A stretch of 64,000 bases of DNA from assembly GCF_050624435.1 (NCBI RefSeq), contig NC_134542.1, forward strand, positions 14,449,497-14,513,496. The letters are read 5' to 3'. Numbering within the stretch: position 1 is the first letter of the stretch; each line of letters opens with the position of its first letter. Positions 1 to 11,262 of the stretch are shown here, one piece after another. Origin of the DNA: Tenrec ecaudatus (Eukaryota; Chordata; Mammalia; Afrosoricida; Tenrecidae). The notes beneath the pieces are model-generated. The model made no database searches and had not been told where the DNA came from. It worked only from the letters and a program-made list of their open reading frames with translations. Made by a program: the position numbers and the translations under genes.

Positions 1-657
1 TCTGCTTCCCCATTAAGTGCCTAGAGGCACCCCTCTCCACAAGCCAGTCTCATGTACAAAAGCACTCAGCTGTACCTGTTCTGTGGGGTGGGGAGTCCAT
101 CACTCTGTTCCATGCTCTCGATCCTGGTTCTGCTGCCGCTCCGCTGATGGTACAGCTCTCTTCTAGACCCAGGAGGTCACTGTCAGGAACCTGGGGTCCA
201 GAGTTCCACTCCTGGCTCTGACTGGTAATGAGATCCCTTCCTCCTGCTACTCAGAAGGTTCATTTTATACACAGCAAGACGGCATGCCAGGGAATTGTAT
301 TACAACCACTCACAGGTGAAGTCTATCACTATCTTCCCCCACCTCCTTACCAGACCCACGCAGGAGAAGGTGATTTGGTGACAGTTAGAGACTATGGTTA
401 GAAGAGCCCCGTTAAAGAATTCCTCTCCATCCAGGCATTACAAAGGAGGTCAGTAAAGGGACAGCAGATTAGAGGGGACCCTTAGCAGGTCGTGAGTTTG
501 CATTAATGGGAGAGGAACGACTCACAAAAGAAAGGTGAAAATGGTTTCCCCACTTGAAGACTATCATCAGTGTCACCGAGCTGCCCACGGAAACTGCCAC
601 ATCGGGGCCATTCGGCTGTGTACATTCTCAACCACAAAACAAAGATGCCAGCTAGGA

Positions 658-830
658 TATGTCTAGAGGTACCATAGTGGGTCATAATCAGCCGTTTGAG
701 GGAGAAAGATGAGGCTTTCTTCTCTTGTAAAGATTTACAGCTTTGAGAATCCAAAGAGGCAACTCTAGCCTCTCTATAGGGTCTTTGTGGTTTGGATTGG
801 ACTTGGTGGCAGTTGGTTGGTTTGCTTATG
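658..830 (+). repeat. AfroSINE copy (diverged)
   Basis: The body motif GGAGAAAGATGAGGCTTTCT and a tail resembling GACT-GATGGCAGTGGGTTTGGTTTG are recognisable. The tRNA-like head is degraded, so the 5' limit is approximate. Confidence 0.75.
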
Positions 831-1144
831 ATGCTGCAGAAGCTTTTACAGGACCCGGGGAATGCAAATGACTCTTAGCTTACCCTCAGAAATACTAGTG
901 AGCTCCGACCTATAAGGTGGCCACTGAGCCCAGGGGCTTCAGTAAATGTGCATCATGCAGTTTGTAAAGACTGCCTTGTTATAGGCCCTCTGTTCAGTGA
1001 CATCCCATGATGCCCTCAGTGGGCTGCAGCAAGCCACCACGTGACATTACCATGAATCTGCACATACGCTTGCTGAATGTGGCCTTGAATTATTTGTGAG
1101 TCTGAGTTTCACGGACTAACTGGAACCTTTAGCAACACCCATGC

Positions 1145-1420
1145 GTTAGCTTCTTGGGCTGCCCTAATGAAATACCAAGAAGTATCTGGCTTACAGTATT
1201 GCCTCACAGTTTTAGAGGCTGGTAGTCAAGGTTCTAAGTTCCTATGCAAACAACGAACACATTCAGCTGCTCACCAAGAGGTTAGAGGTTTGAGTCCATT
1301 CAGAGGTGGTTCGGAAGAAAGGTCTGGCACTCTGCTTCCAAGAAATCAGCCTTGGAAACACCCCTAGTGCCCAATCCCAATCTGGCACTTGGGTTGTGGT
1401 GAGTCAGAGTCAACCTGAAG
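1145..1420 (+). repeat. Old mammalian repeat fragment followed by a diverged AfroSINE
   Basis: Bases 1145-1236 resemble a widespread mammalian repeat (CCTAATGAAATACCAAGAAG, then CACAGTTTTAGAGGCTGG) that I cannot name with certainty. Bases about 1240-1420 follow the second AfroSINE pattern (GAAGAAAGGTCTGGCACTCTGC, then GAGTCAGAGTCAACCTGAAG). Confidence 0.5.
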
Positions 1421-2660
1421 CTGGTGGCCTGTGTGTCCAAAGTCAGAGTGTCCACGGCACGCTCTCTGAACCCCCTCATGGACAACCCTTTCCTACCTCT
1501 CTCTGCTTCAGGCGTTTGTGGGCTGGAAGGTGATCAGTCATCCTCTCTCCCTTTCTCCTCTTTCCCAACATTGCCCCAGCTATTTCAAGACTCTCTCTTC
1601 CTCTTTCAGTTGGCTTCATTTTGTTAGTGCCACCCGCACCCCTGCCTCCCCCCCCCCCAAGTCTATCCTTACCAATGGCTGTCATAAACCAAAAATAACT
1701 GGTGATTTGTCTCAAGTAAGAACTAGCAAAGCCAGAAGTATTACCAGTGTTAGGAAACGTGGTAAGGACTTGGGAGTGTCCATCCTCTCTGTACCTGACA
1801 GAATTCCCTGCAGAACCTCTCTGAAGTTCATCGTCTTCACCGCCTTCTTCTCTGAGCTGAGCGGAACTGAGAGATCCTGGGGTCCTCCACCATCACCTCT
1901 TACTGGATTTGCATAAAAGTTACTTCTTATTTCTCAATCTTCATTTGGTTTGAGTTACAGGAAATGGCCTCTTCTCTTTTCATTGCCCTGAGCGTCTAGG
2001 TGATGTTCGAAGGCAAATAGACGTTTTAATAGGTTCATCTTGTACTGGAGCATTTATAATTTTTTTGCCTAGGAAAATCTTTGTTCAATTCTAAATACAC
2101 TCATTTTGAGACTTTAAGTCATCTGTTTCAACAAAAATATATGAAGTCCCTATTCCATTAGTGCCTGGCTGTGCAAAGATGACTGAGACCAGGCTGCCTT
2201 CGAGAACCCGCTGGTCTGCAGGGAGTGTGCTTGGCCTGGAGCACACCTGGAAGAACTCGGCCTGAGCTTTTCTTCTCCAGACCTTCCTGTTGGTAACAGG
2301 TGACTTGAATGCCTTCCTAGGCGACAGTTCAGCAGATTCTGCAGGAAATGGCCTTTTAGGAATTATATTTCAAACACCCGACATAAAAAAGCAGGTACAC
2401 AGGAAGTTCGTCAGAGTTCACAGTGAAACATGAGACCCTGTGATCTATAGGTTAGCTACTGAGGAGCCCTGTGAGCACTGCTGAAAGGATGTGGGCGACA
2501 CAAAAGAGACTAAACGTACCATTGGCGAGAGCCTCCAGCTGTAAAATAGGGAGGCTTTAACAGGAAGGGCAAACTCTAGCGGGGTCTCGGCATTCATTCC
2601 TGGGCCCACCCGCTAGGAAGGGGCAGCGCTGGTAATGGCTTGGACTTTCTCCTCCCACAG

Positions 2661-2762
2661 GCTCCTCAGTGGTTGGAAAGTGATTCTTGTCAGAAATGCG
2701 AGCAGCCCTTTTTCTGGAACATAAAGCAGATGTGGGACACAAAAACTCTGGGGTTGAGACAG
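2661..2762 (+). CDS. WDFY2: WDFY2 coding exon: start of the FYVE domain
   Basis: WDFY2 is an early-endosome protein with seven WD repeats and a FYVE zinc finger that binds phosphatidylinositol 3-phosphate. It is reported to scaffold AKT and atypical PKC signalling. This 102-nt exon gives 34 codons in phase 0, beginning APQWLESDSCQKCEQPFFWN. It supplies the first zinc-ligand pair, CxxC at 2688-2699, with the aromatic stretch that follows. It is bounded by CCCACAG before and GTAAGC after. The last codons (GLRQ) join the HHCRKCG motif of the next exon, which is the FYVE lipid-binding signature. Upstream WD-repeat exons lie outside the window. Identity rests on remembered similarity to mammalian WDFY2, which is clearly closer than WDFY1 at this site. 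Confidence 0.93.
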
Positions 2763-3575
2763 GTAAGCTGCCCATAGGGCGCCATTGCAGGTTGTCGCTG
2801 GCTTCGTCTTGTTGTCTAATTAACCTTTTTGATCTTTCTCCATCACTTTGTTCCTGCAAATCCCGTCAGTTCCTATTGCTGCCTTCAGGAGGCTGACCAC
2901 GAGCCAGCCAGGCCTTCCCAGTCAGGTGGTTGCCAGGTGGTTCCTTTGCTCCCCTGCACTGGAGAAGCGGGGGTGCCCAGGACAGCAGAGCGCCTGTTTG
3001 CGGCGAGAGAAGTAGCCCTTTCTGCAGGGCTTGTCTCTGTTCAAGTCGCTGGGCCGTGCTAGCCAAGCACAGAATTAGGATAAGTAGGGCAGGCAATCGC
3101 AAGTTCCCCTGCTGTGGAAAATGCAGCGTTCCTATGCGAGTTCCTTTTCTAAGCCCAAATCATATAAAGCAAGGAAGCAACTTACCGAGAAGAGTGTTCC
3201 CAGGCCCCCCAAATAACCCACCACCGAATCATGCCGAGTAACACCTGCAACCGAAAGCGACTCAAGCATACAGCGTTGTGCCAGGTCAGCGCTGTGGCAG
3301 CTGGTGGTTAGAAGCTGCGCCTGGTTCTTGGCGCCACACACTGCTCTGTAGCGGCTCGCTGCTGTTCACCTTTTTGGATACAAGTGAATCCTCTTGGATT
3401 CGCTTCCTCTAGAAAAGCCGCTAGTGATTGGGGGTGTTTTGTTCAAGGTAAAGGTTATTCAGCGAACTTTTGAGTGGAGGAGGCCTCCCTCATCTTTGTC
3501 ACCCTCATGCTGACAGCGGCAGTTAGAAAGTTAAGTGGCGATTGAAGCCTGCGCAGAGGGCTCTGGCCCTAAGAA

Positions 3576-3750
3576 TTTGGCCCTGGGTGGTGTAAACTGT
3601 TAGACTCGGCTGATAACTGCAAGGTTGCAGGTTCGAGTCCCCCCAGAGGGGCCTCAGAAGAAAGGCCTGGTAGTCCACTTCTGAGAAACTGGCCCTTGAA
3701 AGCCTTGTGGAGCCCAGCTCTACTCTGACCTGAAGGCACTGGTGACGAAT
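3576..3750 (+). repeat. AfroSINE copy with readable tRNA B box
   Basis: The head GGCCCTGGGTGGTGTAAACT and the B-box-like GGTTCGAGTCC at about 3630 show the tRNA-derived promoter. The body AGAAAGGCCTGGTAGTCCAC and a tail around CTGACCTGAAGGCACTGG follow. Confidence 0.85.
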
Positions 3751-4371
3751 GGGAGTCTTCCTGAAAGGAGAGGAGCATGCTCAGAGAGCCCGTCTTCCGA
3801 GACGCACTTGGCCCGGAGGTAACCAAGTTCTACAGCAGCCGCGAAGGGGGCCACTCAGCAAGTGAGCAAGTTTTGTGCTGGGCAGTGAAAGCAATGCTGA
3901 TTTCATGGGAGAGCCGTGTGTTTGAGTTCATACACTTACTTTAGTTTGACTTAACAAGGCTGCTCTGCAGTTAGGTCTCAGACGAGACTCGGCAGCAGTC
4001 GTCAGGTTAGCGCTCCTAATGTTCTGCTCTGACGTTGCCGCTGACTCGGTCATGAGCCACGTTCTCGCCGTGCAGGCTGAGTGGTCCGAGCGCCTCGTGC
4101 TTGACTGGGGAAGCACCCCACTTTCTAGCAGAAACACGAAGGCAGACTCTCGAGTGTGAGCCGCCAATAGAAGAGAGTGGAGAGGTGCAGGCCCCGAATC
4201 TTTTAAAAGCAAAAACATGTCTTTTAAAGGCAAACTATATGTCAAAACTCCGCAACCACAATTGGATTGTATGGGAATGTTGGAGACGCTTATTTTCAAA
4301 ACTGCTTTGCAAATGGAAAGAAGTAGTAAAACAAGAATGTATTTTTTAAATGTCTTCATGAGGACAAATTA

Positions 4372-4485
4372 TCGTATATACTCGAGTATAAGCCAACCCA
4401 AATATCAACCGAGGCACCTAATTTTACCACCAAAATTGCATTAAAAATGGGCTGAAAAACTTGGCTTATACATGAGTATATACAA
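4372..4485. mobile_element. Short MITE with TCGTATATACTC-type inverted ends and TA target duplication
   Basis: The left end (TCGTATATACTCGAGTATAA from 4372) and the reverse complement of the right end (TTGTATATACTCATGTATAA) match in all but a few bases. TA lies on both sides (4370-4371 and 4486-4487). This fits a non-autonomous Tc1/mariner-type element. A 416-bp relative is at 53073-53488. Confidence 0.75.
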
Positions 4486-4674
4486 TACATTTCAGATTTT
4501 CTTTCAAAAAAACTTTTTTGCAACCTTTTTTTCTCTTTCTGAGATCTCCAATCCAGTTCCTCAATGAACTTGACGTTCACCTTGTTGCTTGCAGACATCT
4601 GGGGTCCCTGAGTAGTGCTGGTTGGTAACGTGCTCAGCAGCTCTCTGAAAAGACAAGGGGTTCATTTCTACCCT

Positions 4675-4806
4675 AGGGTGCCTCAGAAGAAAGGCCTGGT
4701 GGTTTCCTTCTCAACTAATCAGTCATTAAAAGCACTACAGAGCACAATTCTCTAACACACAGCCGGTCACCATAGGTTGGGGCCAGCTCTACGGCAGCTG
4801 GTAATG
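4675..4806 (+). repeat. AfroSINE copy, 5'-truncated
   Basis: The body GCCTCAGAAGAAAGGCCTGG begins directly, without the tRNA head. The tail ends CTCTACGGCAGCTGGTAATG. Confidence 0.75.
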
Positions 4807-5051
4807 GATCCAGTGGCATTGATCGAAACAAATAATATGACTGAATAAAAAACAGTCTGTGACCGATAAGGTAGGGTTGTATGAATATCTACAAGAATCG
4901 TCAAAATTGCGTATCTTTGGAGATTTCATTGATACATTGGGTTGTAATGATTTCAATTCAAGGCGAACCTTACCTCCTCTGACTCCCCAGCTCTAAGGGG
5001 AGCCCCAAAGCAAAGGGTAAAGCGCTCCTTTCCTCCCTGGGTCCCCGGCAG

Positions 5052-5182
5052 CACCACTGCAGGAAATGCGGGCAGGCCGTGTGCGGGAAGTGCAGCAGCA
5101 AGCGCTCCAGCTACCCCGTCATGGGCTTCGAGTTCCTGGTCCGCGTGTGCGACTCCTGCTATGACTCCATCAGAGACGAAGA
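5052..5182 (+). CDS. WDFY2: WDFY2 coding exon: core of the FYVE domain
   Basis: This 131-nt exon has 43 full codons plus two bases, starting HHCRKCGQAVCGKCSSKRSS. It supplies the remaining six FYVE cysteines: 5058, 5067, 5082, 5091, 5148 and 5157 (first base of each codon). It also carries the RVC motif (VRVCDSCY). With the previous exon it completes R-Q-HHCRKCG, the PI3P-contact motif, and all eight zinc ligands, so the finger appears intact. The acceptor is GGCAG. The donor is GTGAGT at 5183, splitting an Asp codon (GA|T) that is completed correctly by the exon at 8178. This phase match is strong evidence for the exon boundaries. Confidence 0.95.
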
Positions 5183-5689
5183 GTGAGTGTCACAGATCTC
5201 GGCTTTCCCACCCCCACATTAGTCTCGTGTGAACTTCGTAAACGCCTTCTAAAGCCAAGGACTGCCCTGACAGGGTCACTTAGGAGCGAGTTCTGGGGCG
5301 ACTTTCTCTCACGCTGCCTGGTGCCTCCTGAGCACTGGGGAGGACGCCCCTCAGAGCCGCCCTGCTCTGTCCGCGGGGAGCTCCACCTGCAAACCGATGG
5401 CAGTGGCTTAGCTGGCCGTCTGATGGCCGTACCCAGGGGCCCGTCTTCGTTCGCCTGCTAGGAAAACAGGAGACAGTGTTCTCCTTTCGCGCACATCCGA
5501 GTTCCCGTTCTCTGCTCGGAGAACGATCCATGTGTAGGAAACACCTGTCTGAAGGCATTTGAATTTTGCGTGACGCTTTTCTCCCTTCTTTCTGCAGCCG
5601 TGTGTTGTGTCGTTGGTCAGAACAGTCAGGATCGGTAGCTCTCGAGGCACCGGCTCGCTCATCTGGTGGCCTTGGTTTGAAGAAATTGT

Positions 5690-5869
5690 AGACCTTTGCC
5701 CATTTTTAAGTTAAATTGTTCGTCTTTCTGTTGAACCATTGGCATTTACTATCTATTTTAGAAATTAAGCCGTTATTAGATATGCCATTGCCAATGATTT
5801 TCCTCTGCCTACGGGCTCTTTTTATCTCTTTGGTAAAGAGACTTGATGACCATTAAATATTTAATTTTT
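5690..5869 (-). repeat. Old L1 fragment, 3' part of a split copy
   Basis: The + strand reads like the antisense of the L1 ORF2 region (AGAAATTAAGCCGTTATTAG, then TTTTCCTCTGCCTACGGGCT). The fragment appears to continue at 6690 after the inserted younger L1. Confidence 0.55.
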
Positions 5870-6689
5870 TAAAATCATTTTATTAGAGGCACATACAACT
5901 CCTATCACAATCCACACATACATCAATTGTGTAAAGCACAGTTGTACATTCATTGCCCTCATCATTCTCAAAACATTTGCTCTTTACGTAAGCCCCTGGC
6001 ATCAGCTCCTCATTTTTCTGCCTCCCTCCCAGGTCCCCACCCCCTGGGTGTTAACACTTGGTGATGCCCTGCCAGGCTTCCTACACCCTCTTCACCACCG
6101 ATTTGGATCACTTGTTGTTCCCTTCTCCCTGAGTTTGTTAACACCACTACCTTTCCCCCCACCTCCCCTTCTCCCATTGTCTCCCCAGAACTGTCGGTCC
6201 CATGTTTTCTCCTCCAGATTGTTCATCCAGCCTATCCTATTTAGACAGACATGCGGAGATAATAACTTGCACAAAAACAAGACAGAGCAAAATTAAGCAA
6301 CAATATACAACAAAACAACAACAAACCACTGACAAATTAAAAAAATGAAACACAAGAAAGAAAAGCTTGCAGTTAGTTCAAGGACTGTTTGTTGGCCAGT
6401 CAGGTCCGATGGGGCGCCAAGCCCTGGCCCCACAGCCTACTTTTGGTATTCCCTGGGGACTTTGTTGCTCTGTTTCCCTCACTGTTCTGTTGCACCCCCT
6501 TAGTGTTTTGCCTTGGTGTGGTGGGATCAGATTGGGCGGAATTCCCATACTGGGTCTCCAGTGTTGTCCCTTGTAGGGCTAAGGGTCAGTGAGGGACGTC
6601 GTGTCTCATAGTGGGGCCGGCCATGTGGTCCTCTCTGTGGACTGGCTGCTCTGAGTGAGAATCTCTTCATGAAGGCTTTGTGGGCCAAA
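5870..6689 (-). mobile_element. L1 3' UTR, 5'-truncated, inserted in an older L1
   Basis: The + strand begins with the complement of a poly(A) tail, then ATTAGAGGCACATACAACTC and the (A/T)CATACATCAATTGTGTAAAG motif shared by many copies in this window. Flanking duplication: TATTTAATTTTT at 5858-5869 and TAGTTAATTTTT at 6690-6701, 11 of 12 matching. I assign this 3' UTR to L1 rather than RTE because of the twin-primed copy at 42.7 kb. Confidence 0.7.
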
Positions 6690-6965
6690 TAGTTAATTTT
6701 TAAGAAGTCTCAGTTATCTATTTGATCACCTGTCACTCATGTATCCTAGTAATCTTTGATGGGCTATTCTCAAAGTCAGGCCTCCAAGCTGTCACCCTAT
6801 GTTATCTTCCAGGAACTTTATAGTTTTAGTTTTAACACGTAGGTTTAGATCCATTTTGTGCTGGTCTTTGTGTGTGGTGTGAGATATGGATCCTGATTCA
6901 CATTATTGGTATGGATGTTGAGTTTTTCTAAGACATTTAACAAATTATCCATTTCTTAAAGAAAT
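6690..6965 (-). repeat. Old L1 ORF2 fragment, 5' part of the split copy
   Basis: The + strand contains TAGATCCATTTTGTGCTGGT and GTGTGAGATATGGATCCTGA, which is antisense of a well-conserved stretch of L1 ORF2. It is heavily mutated, with no open reading frame. Confidence 0.65.
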
Positions 6966-7984
6966 GGCTTCTTCCTCTTATCGGTTTTGATTCTGTGTTG
7001 AAAATTTGCTGCTTAGTGTTAAGTGAACAAGCTTTTCAAGTGATGGCTGGCAAGCCTCCTGGCGGTCCACAGGGGAAGTGCCTGTGTGTTCACGTGCGTT
7101 GGTAAGTGACTCGCGGCAGAGGTGAGGCCTGTCAGGCTCCCAGGGCAGAGTCCTGCTCCGTGAACGATCCGGGGCACTAGGGGATCCTGGTGGCAGCTCA
7201 TCGATGTTTTGCCCAGGCCTAGTGGTCTCCTGCGTTGAGGGTCTTCTAGTTAATGTTGTTGCTCTTTTGTGTAGGAGTATACATGGCAGTCTGTCCTCGG
7301 GGAAAATGACAATCAGTTTTTTGGGGTGATTAAAAAACTTGTATAGAACAGTCTTACAACCGATCACGCCTCTGTCAGCCTTTGCTTAAGGATTCCGTTT
7401 TCAAACCTGAAGTTACTACCACTTCTGAAAATTTTGATCAAAGAATCTGATGAAAGGGGCTAAAGGCAGAACCAGAGTCAGCTTCCCATGGGCTCTCGTC
7501 TGTCTGGCACCGCGGAGGGTGGGTGAAGCCCTGGAGCGATTGCCCAAGTATACCTCTAACCCTGAACCCAACGTGTCCCCTAGCGTCATCTTAAAACCAA
7601 GCAGAGTCATTTAACCAATGGGGAAAAAGTCTGCCTTGAGCTCGATGCTCTGTCAGGGACTGCTTACACGGGATCACATTGAACAGCCACTCAGAATATT
7701 GGCTGGGAAGCCCGTGTTGGCAGGGGAGGGCCCACTCAGGAGGGAGGGTCGCAGGCGCTGTCATGAATGACACGTGTCGGACTGAGGAAGTTAAGTTGAG
7801 CAGGGGTGGGGGGGGAAGAGGTGGAAACCAAAAACCTGTAGTCCTATTCCTTAGAGCAGACTTTTAACAAATTTTCTGTAAGTTGTATTTCTTTCATGCT
7901 GAGAGGAAAAGTTATTCTGTAGCGGGGATTGTGGGAGCAGTTCGGGAATCACACGCCTGCTAACCAAACAGAAGGTTTTGTGGC

Positions 7985-8132
7985 TGACACTCCCCTCCCC
8001 CCCATAGCTCCACCCCACGGGAGAAAGGCCTGGCTCCCCACTGCCCCATAAAGGTAACAGCCTTGAAAACCTGGCTCGTCCTGTTGGGTCGCTGGGAGTC
8101 AAAGGGGACTGGACAGCACCTGACAGCAGCAG
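7985..8132 (+). repeat. AfroSINE copy close to an exon
   Basis: The body (GGGAGAAAGGCCTGGCTCCC) and the tail (GGACTGGACAGCACCTGACA, then GCAGCAG) are clear; the head is lost. It ends about 45 bp upstream of the WDFY2 acceptor at 8177. Confidence 0.8.
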
Positions 8133-8177
8133 GTCCCGTCACCGTGAGTTCTGAGTGATCTCTTTTCTCTTTACTAG

Positions 8178-8286
8178 TCGGACTCCGTTGGCAACCTTTC
8201 ATGAAGGAAAACATAACATTTCCCACATGTCTATGGACGTTGCTCGGGGACTGATGGTGACCTGTGGGACCGACCGAGTTGTAAAG
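8178..8286 (+). CDS. WDFY2: WDFY2 coding exon: last WD repeat
   Basis: 109 nt: one base completes the split Asp codon, then 36 codons follow (RTPLATFHEGKHNISHMSMD and on to GTDRVVK). This forms most of the C-terminal WD repeat, which packs after the FYVE insert to close the beta-propeller. The exon ends in phase 0 with AAG before GTAACC; the repeat's terminal IWDM lies in the next exon. The acceptor is TTTACTAG. Sequence and phases match WDFY2 as I know it. Confidence 0.94.
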
Positions 8287-9212
8287 GTAACCTGGCCAAC
8301 TTGCCGTCGTAGCATCTCTGCTTAGATTGCTCCGCAGTCCTCCTGTGAAGGGGATTCAGGCGTTTGTGTTGTCCTCACCCTCTCTGGGGGGCAGACTTGC
8401 CCTCCCTTCTGGTCAACCGCCCATTGCCAGTTCAAAGTCTGCAAGCAAACTGCATTCGTGGTACTTTCCACTCCCCTGGTGGAGGTCAATCCCAGGGGAC
8501 TTCCTTTACCACGTCATTGTCACCAGATGGGGCTGGCAAGCTGCCGGCTTGTAGGTTCCTTCTCCGCGCCCCATCCCCCCACACACACACACACACGCGC
8601 GCGCACAGGAGCGCACCACAGGGCTTCTGCCTAACCAACCAGCCTTGGCTCACAGTCTGACCTTCCTGAAGTTCGTCCCGGGCAGAAGCCTTCCTCATTG
8701 TAAGGAATAACTATGCATTATTTTGTTTTTCATTAATCCCTAGGTAACTAATTCCATGCACACATTGAAAGTAGAAGGGAGCTTCAGAAAGTTCCTGGGA
8801 AATGCCACCGTCCTTAACCCCCTTTTCCAGCAGGTTTTTGAGGTCTCCTCTTCAGTATTTGTGTTAGTACCAGTCTTGAGTTGTGAAACTAACATATTTT
8901 GTGTCCCCAGAAAGATTTAGCAACAACAACATAGTTTATAGCACAAGACTATGATGTCATTTCTAGGTGTTAAAATAATTCTTACTTTTCATGCCGTGCG
9001 TAGCGGAGGCATTTTTCGCGTGGTAGTGCACCGCTGTGCCAATGGCATGTAAGTCCTTGGGAGATTCTCTAGTGAATAGAGGAGCTGAGTGCATCAGGCC
9101 TGTTGGCATCTTTTGGGGTTTAGCAACCATTTGTTTTTCCAAGTTGACTTTGACCACGAGATGACATCTTTGAGGGTGTGCATCTTCTCCATGGTTCTGA
9201 TTTCTCTCGTAG
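8287..9212 (+). other. WDFY2: Last WDFY2 intron (926 bp)
   Basis: It starts GTAACC and ends TCTCTCGTAG. It holds a short CA/CG dinucleotide run. A piece at about 8785-8820 resembles one arm of the CTTCAAAAAGTTCATGGAAA palindromic MITE. Otherwise nothing recognised. Confidence 0.85.
8578..8608. repeat. (CA)n/(CG)n microsatellite
   Basis: A run of CA dinucleotides changes to CG dinucleotides within about 30 bp, a potential Z-DNA-forming alternation. Confidence 0.85.
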
Positions 9213-9272
9213 ATCTGGGACATGACGCCGGTGGTTGGCTGCAGTCTGGCAACTGGTTTTTCCCCACACTGA
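9213..9272 (+). CDS. WDFY2: WDFY2 terminal coding exon
   Basis: Nineteen codons (IWDMTPVVGCSLATGFSPH) and a TGA stop at 9270-9272, in phase with the previous exon (AAG|ATC). The IWDM closes the last WD repeat and the short tail ends at the expected WDFY2 C terminus. The four exons give 133 contiguous residues, matching the last third of a roughly 400-residue protein. No frameshift or early stop was seen, so the gene is probably functional. Confidence 0.94.
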   Translation: MWDMTPVVGCSLATGFSPH

Positions 9273-11194
9273 TCCTGGAGATGGACGAGTCACACACCCT
9301 CGGGAAAGCACCCCTCACCAAGTGAAATCCTCCCCACGATCACTGTCACGTGAAAGGGCAGTAGCCACTTTAAAAGGAAATCAACATTTTCCCAATGAAA
9401 AACAAACAAAACCTGTAAAAACATGTTGCTGAGCACTTGGGGGACTGGCGTCAGAAAGCTCAGTGTGGTGGTTGGCTGAGGAATGTAATTCTGCCACAGA
9501 ATGCCCTCGTGAACGCTGCGGTCCCGTGTTCTGAGAGGATCATGTAGGAACAGAAATCTGAACACAAAGGCAGTGGTCTAGAAGGTTCTCGAAGTAGTCT
9601 CAAGTGCAGTCACACTTCTGCTCAGACCGGGTGGCTTTTCCCAGGCTGTTGGTCGCTTGGTTGGGGGAGGAAGCCTTGCCCTCTCTCTCTGGAGGGCTTG
9701 CAGCAGGAGTTGAGGAGACCAGAGCTCTCTCCCCCTCTGCCAGCAGGATGGGCGTGGTCTGGACAGTTACCGATAAACTCCTTACAAATAGTCTGCACTT
9801 AGCATTTGCCTCGCTTCAGTTATTCTTCTTCCTGGCCACTCTGCCACGGGAAAGTCTCTGTAGTTGTTCTTAAGTTGGGAAGTTTCTATCCCGGCCAAGG
9901 CAGTCCACAGCCTGCTGTTTCCCCATATGCGCTCGGAGGACAAAACTTTTTTTTATGGTGCTGTTAATAATGGGGATCCCACAAGCGGCCCGACCTTTTC
10001 TCGCCACAGTTGGTAACGAGCAGTGGAGACCCCAGTTACCAGCGTGATTGCCATGGGAAGGGATCAGCCTGCTCTGTGGAACAGCGCAGTCCTGCCGCTC
10101 CCAACAGACCCAGGCGGTCCCTTCTCCCAGTGGCACCGAGTGATATCACACAAGGAAACCGGGGGCCTGAGCTCTACCCTTAACCAGGTCTTGCACAATA
10201 ATTGCCAACCCATAAATCACAACCATAATGACTTGTAACGTTTGCTGTATAAACGGCTTGCTTTCTTTTCTTTTCCTCAAATGGCGTTTTTGAAAGCCTT
10301 GGGCCACTTAGTACCGAGGTGGGCCGGAGGCAGCAAAAGGGGCACCTGTGATTTCATAGTGAGCGTTCGCTTGTGCTCTGACAGCAGTGTGCGCAGGTGC
10401 TGAGTGCAGGAGTAGAGAGAGCCTGCTTGGAGGGCAGATTTGGAAACAGCAACAGTGTTTTTCTGAGTTGCACTGTGTATGTTGCAGGAGCTCACTGCTT
10501 CACTGGGGGGCTCAGGTGGAGACCACACAGTAGCCCTTACCCGGCAGCATGCAAGAGAAGCACTTCCAGGAAGATGGCCTGGTGGCCACAGGACACAGTG
10601 CGAGTAGCAAGGAGGGAGGAGGACAAGCCGTCGTGTTCTTGTGTGAAGCTGCGTGAAAAGTTGGCTCAGGAGTGAGATGAAGGTTTGAAAGTTGCGCTTC
10701 ACGGTTTTGTTGTTTTTTTGTTTTTAGCTTTCCCAAGGGAAGTGTTTTTACCTTCAAAAGCTCTTCCAAGGTTGAACACACAGTCTCACAGAAACACTGA
10801 GCGACCTAACAGTCAATTCACCATGCTGACTGCTGAACTTCACGTGTGAATTTGAGCTTGGCTCACAGTTCAGCTGAGACACAGGTCCAGGCTGTCCTGG
10901 ACATTGTTCAGAGGAGAAGAGATCGCGGTGGAGCCTGTGCCCTGTTGGAGAACGCTGAGCCGTGGCCTCGATTTTCTCTTACACTCTGGACCGGGTGGGT
11001 TTCGTGGCCCTCTTTGTACTATTGAGGCTTTTGCAGTTTTAATTTCTGGCCCAAACAGGCAGATATTAGAGTTGTGGATAATGTTCCATGGCTTTTCATT
11101 TTTTCAACTAAAAAATTTGTATGGGAAAACAAAAGACACCAATTCTCCACTGAGGACGCGAGGTTTGTTTAACCTAAGATGTTAATGAACGGGA

Positions 11195-11262
11195 GGGGGC
11201 TTCCAAAAGCCCGTGGGAAAGTGGCATTCACAGAGAATGGGATTTTTTTCAGAAGGCCCTCA
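11195..11262. mobile_element. Diverged palindromic MITE in the 3' UTR
   Basis: GGGGGCTTCCAAAAGCCCGT and, further on, TTTTTTTCAGAAGGCCC are the two arms of the small palindrome better preserved at 48616 and 60972. Confidence 0.45.

Larger units (their letters stand above)
1..2660 (+). other. WDFY2: WDFY2 intron (3' part), upstream of the first exon in the window
   Basis: No coding exon was found here; I looked for the preceding WDFY2 WD-repeat exons and saw none. It ends in a pyrimidine-rich tract and a CAG acceptor directly before 2661. It holds two SINE-derived segments and one older repeat, listed separately; the rest looks like single-copy intron. The open frames at 1306-1916 overlap in several frames on both strands and show no protein-family signature. 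Confidence 0.75.
2763..5051 (+). other. WDFY2: WDFY2 intron (2289 bp)
   Basis: It starts GTAAGC and ends in CCCCGGCAG. It contains two AfroSINEs and one TA-flanked MITE, listed separately. Nothing else recognisable was seen; the frames around 3928-4359 are not supported as coding. Confidence 0.85.
5183..8177 (+). other. WDFY2: WDFY2 intron (2995 bp)
   Basis: It starts GTGAGT and ends TTTACTAG. It holds an old antisense L1, a younger L1 3' end inserted into it, and an AfroSINE whose tail stops about 45 bp before the acceptor. Bases 6966-7984 look like single-copy sequence with no recognised feature. Confidence 0.85.

Noticed and set aside
1518..1916. 132-codon + frame in the WDFY2 intron
   Set aside because: No protein-family features, competing frames on both strands, and no convincing splice context.
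3576..3650. tRNA gene call from the B-box sequence GGTTCGAGTCC
   Set aside because: It is the tRNA-derived head of an AfroSINE and lacks an intact cloverleaf.
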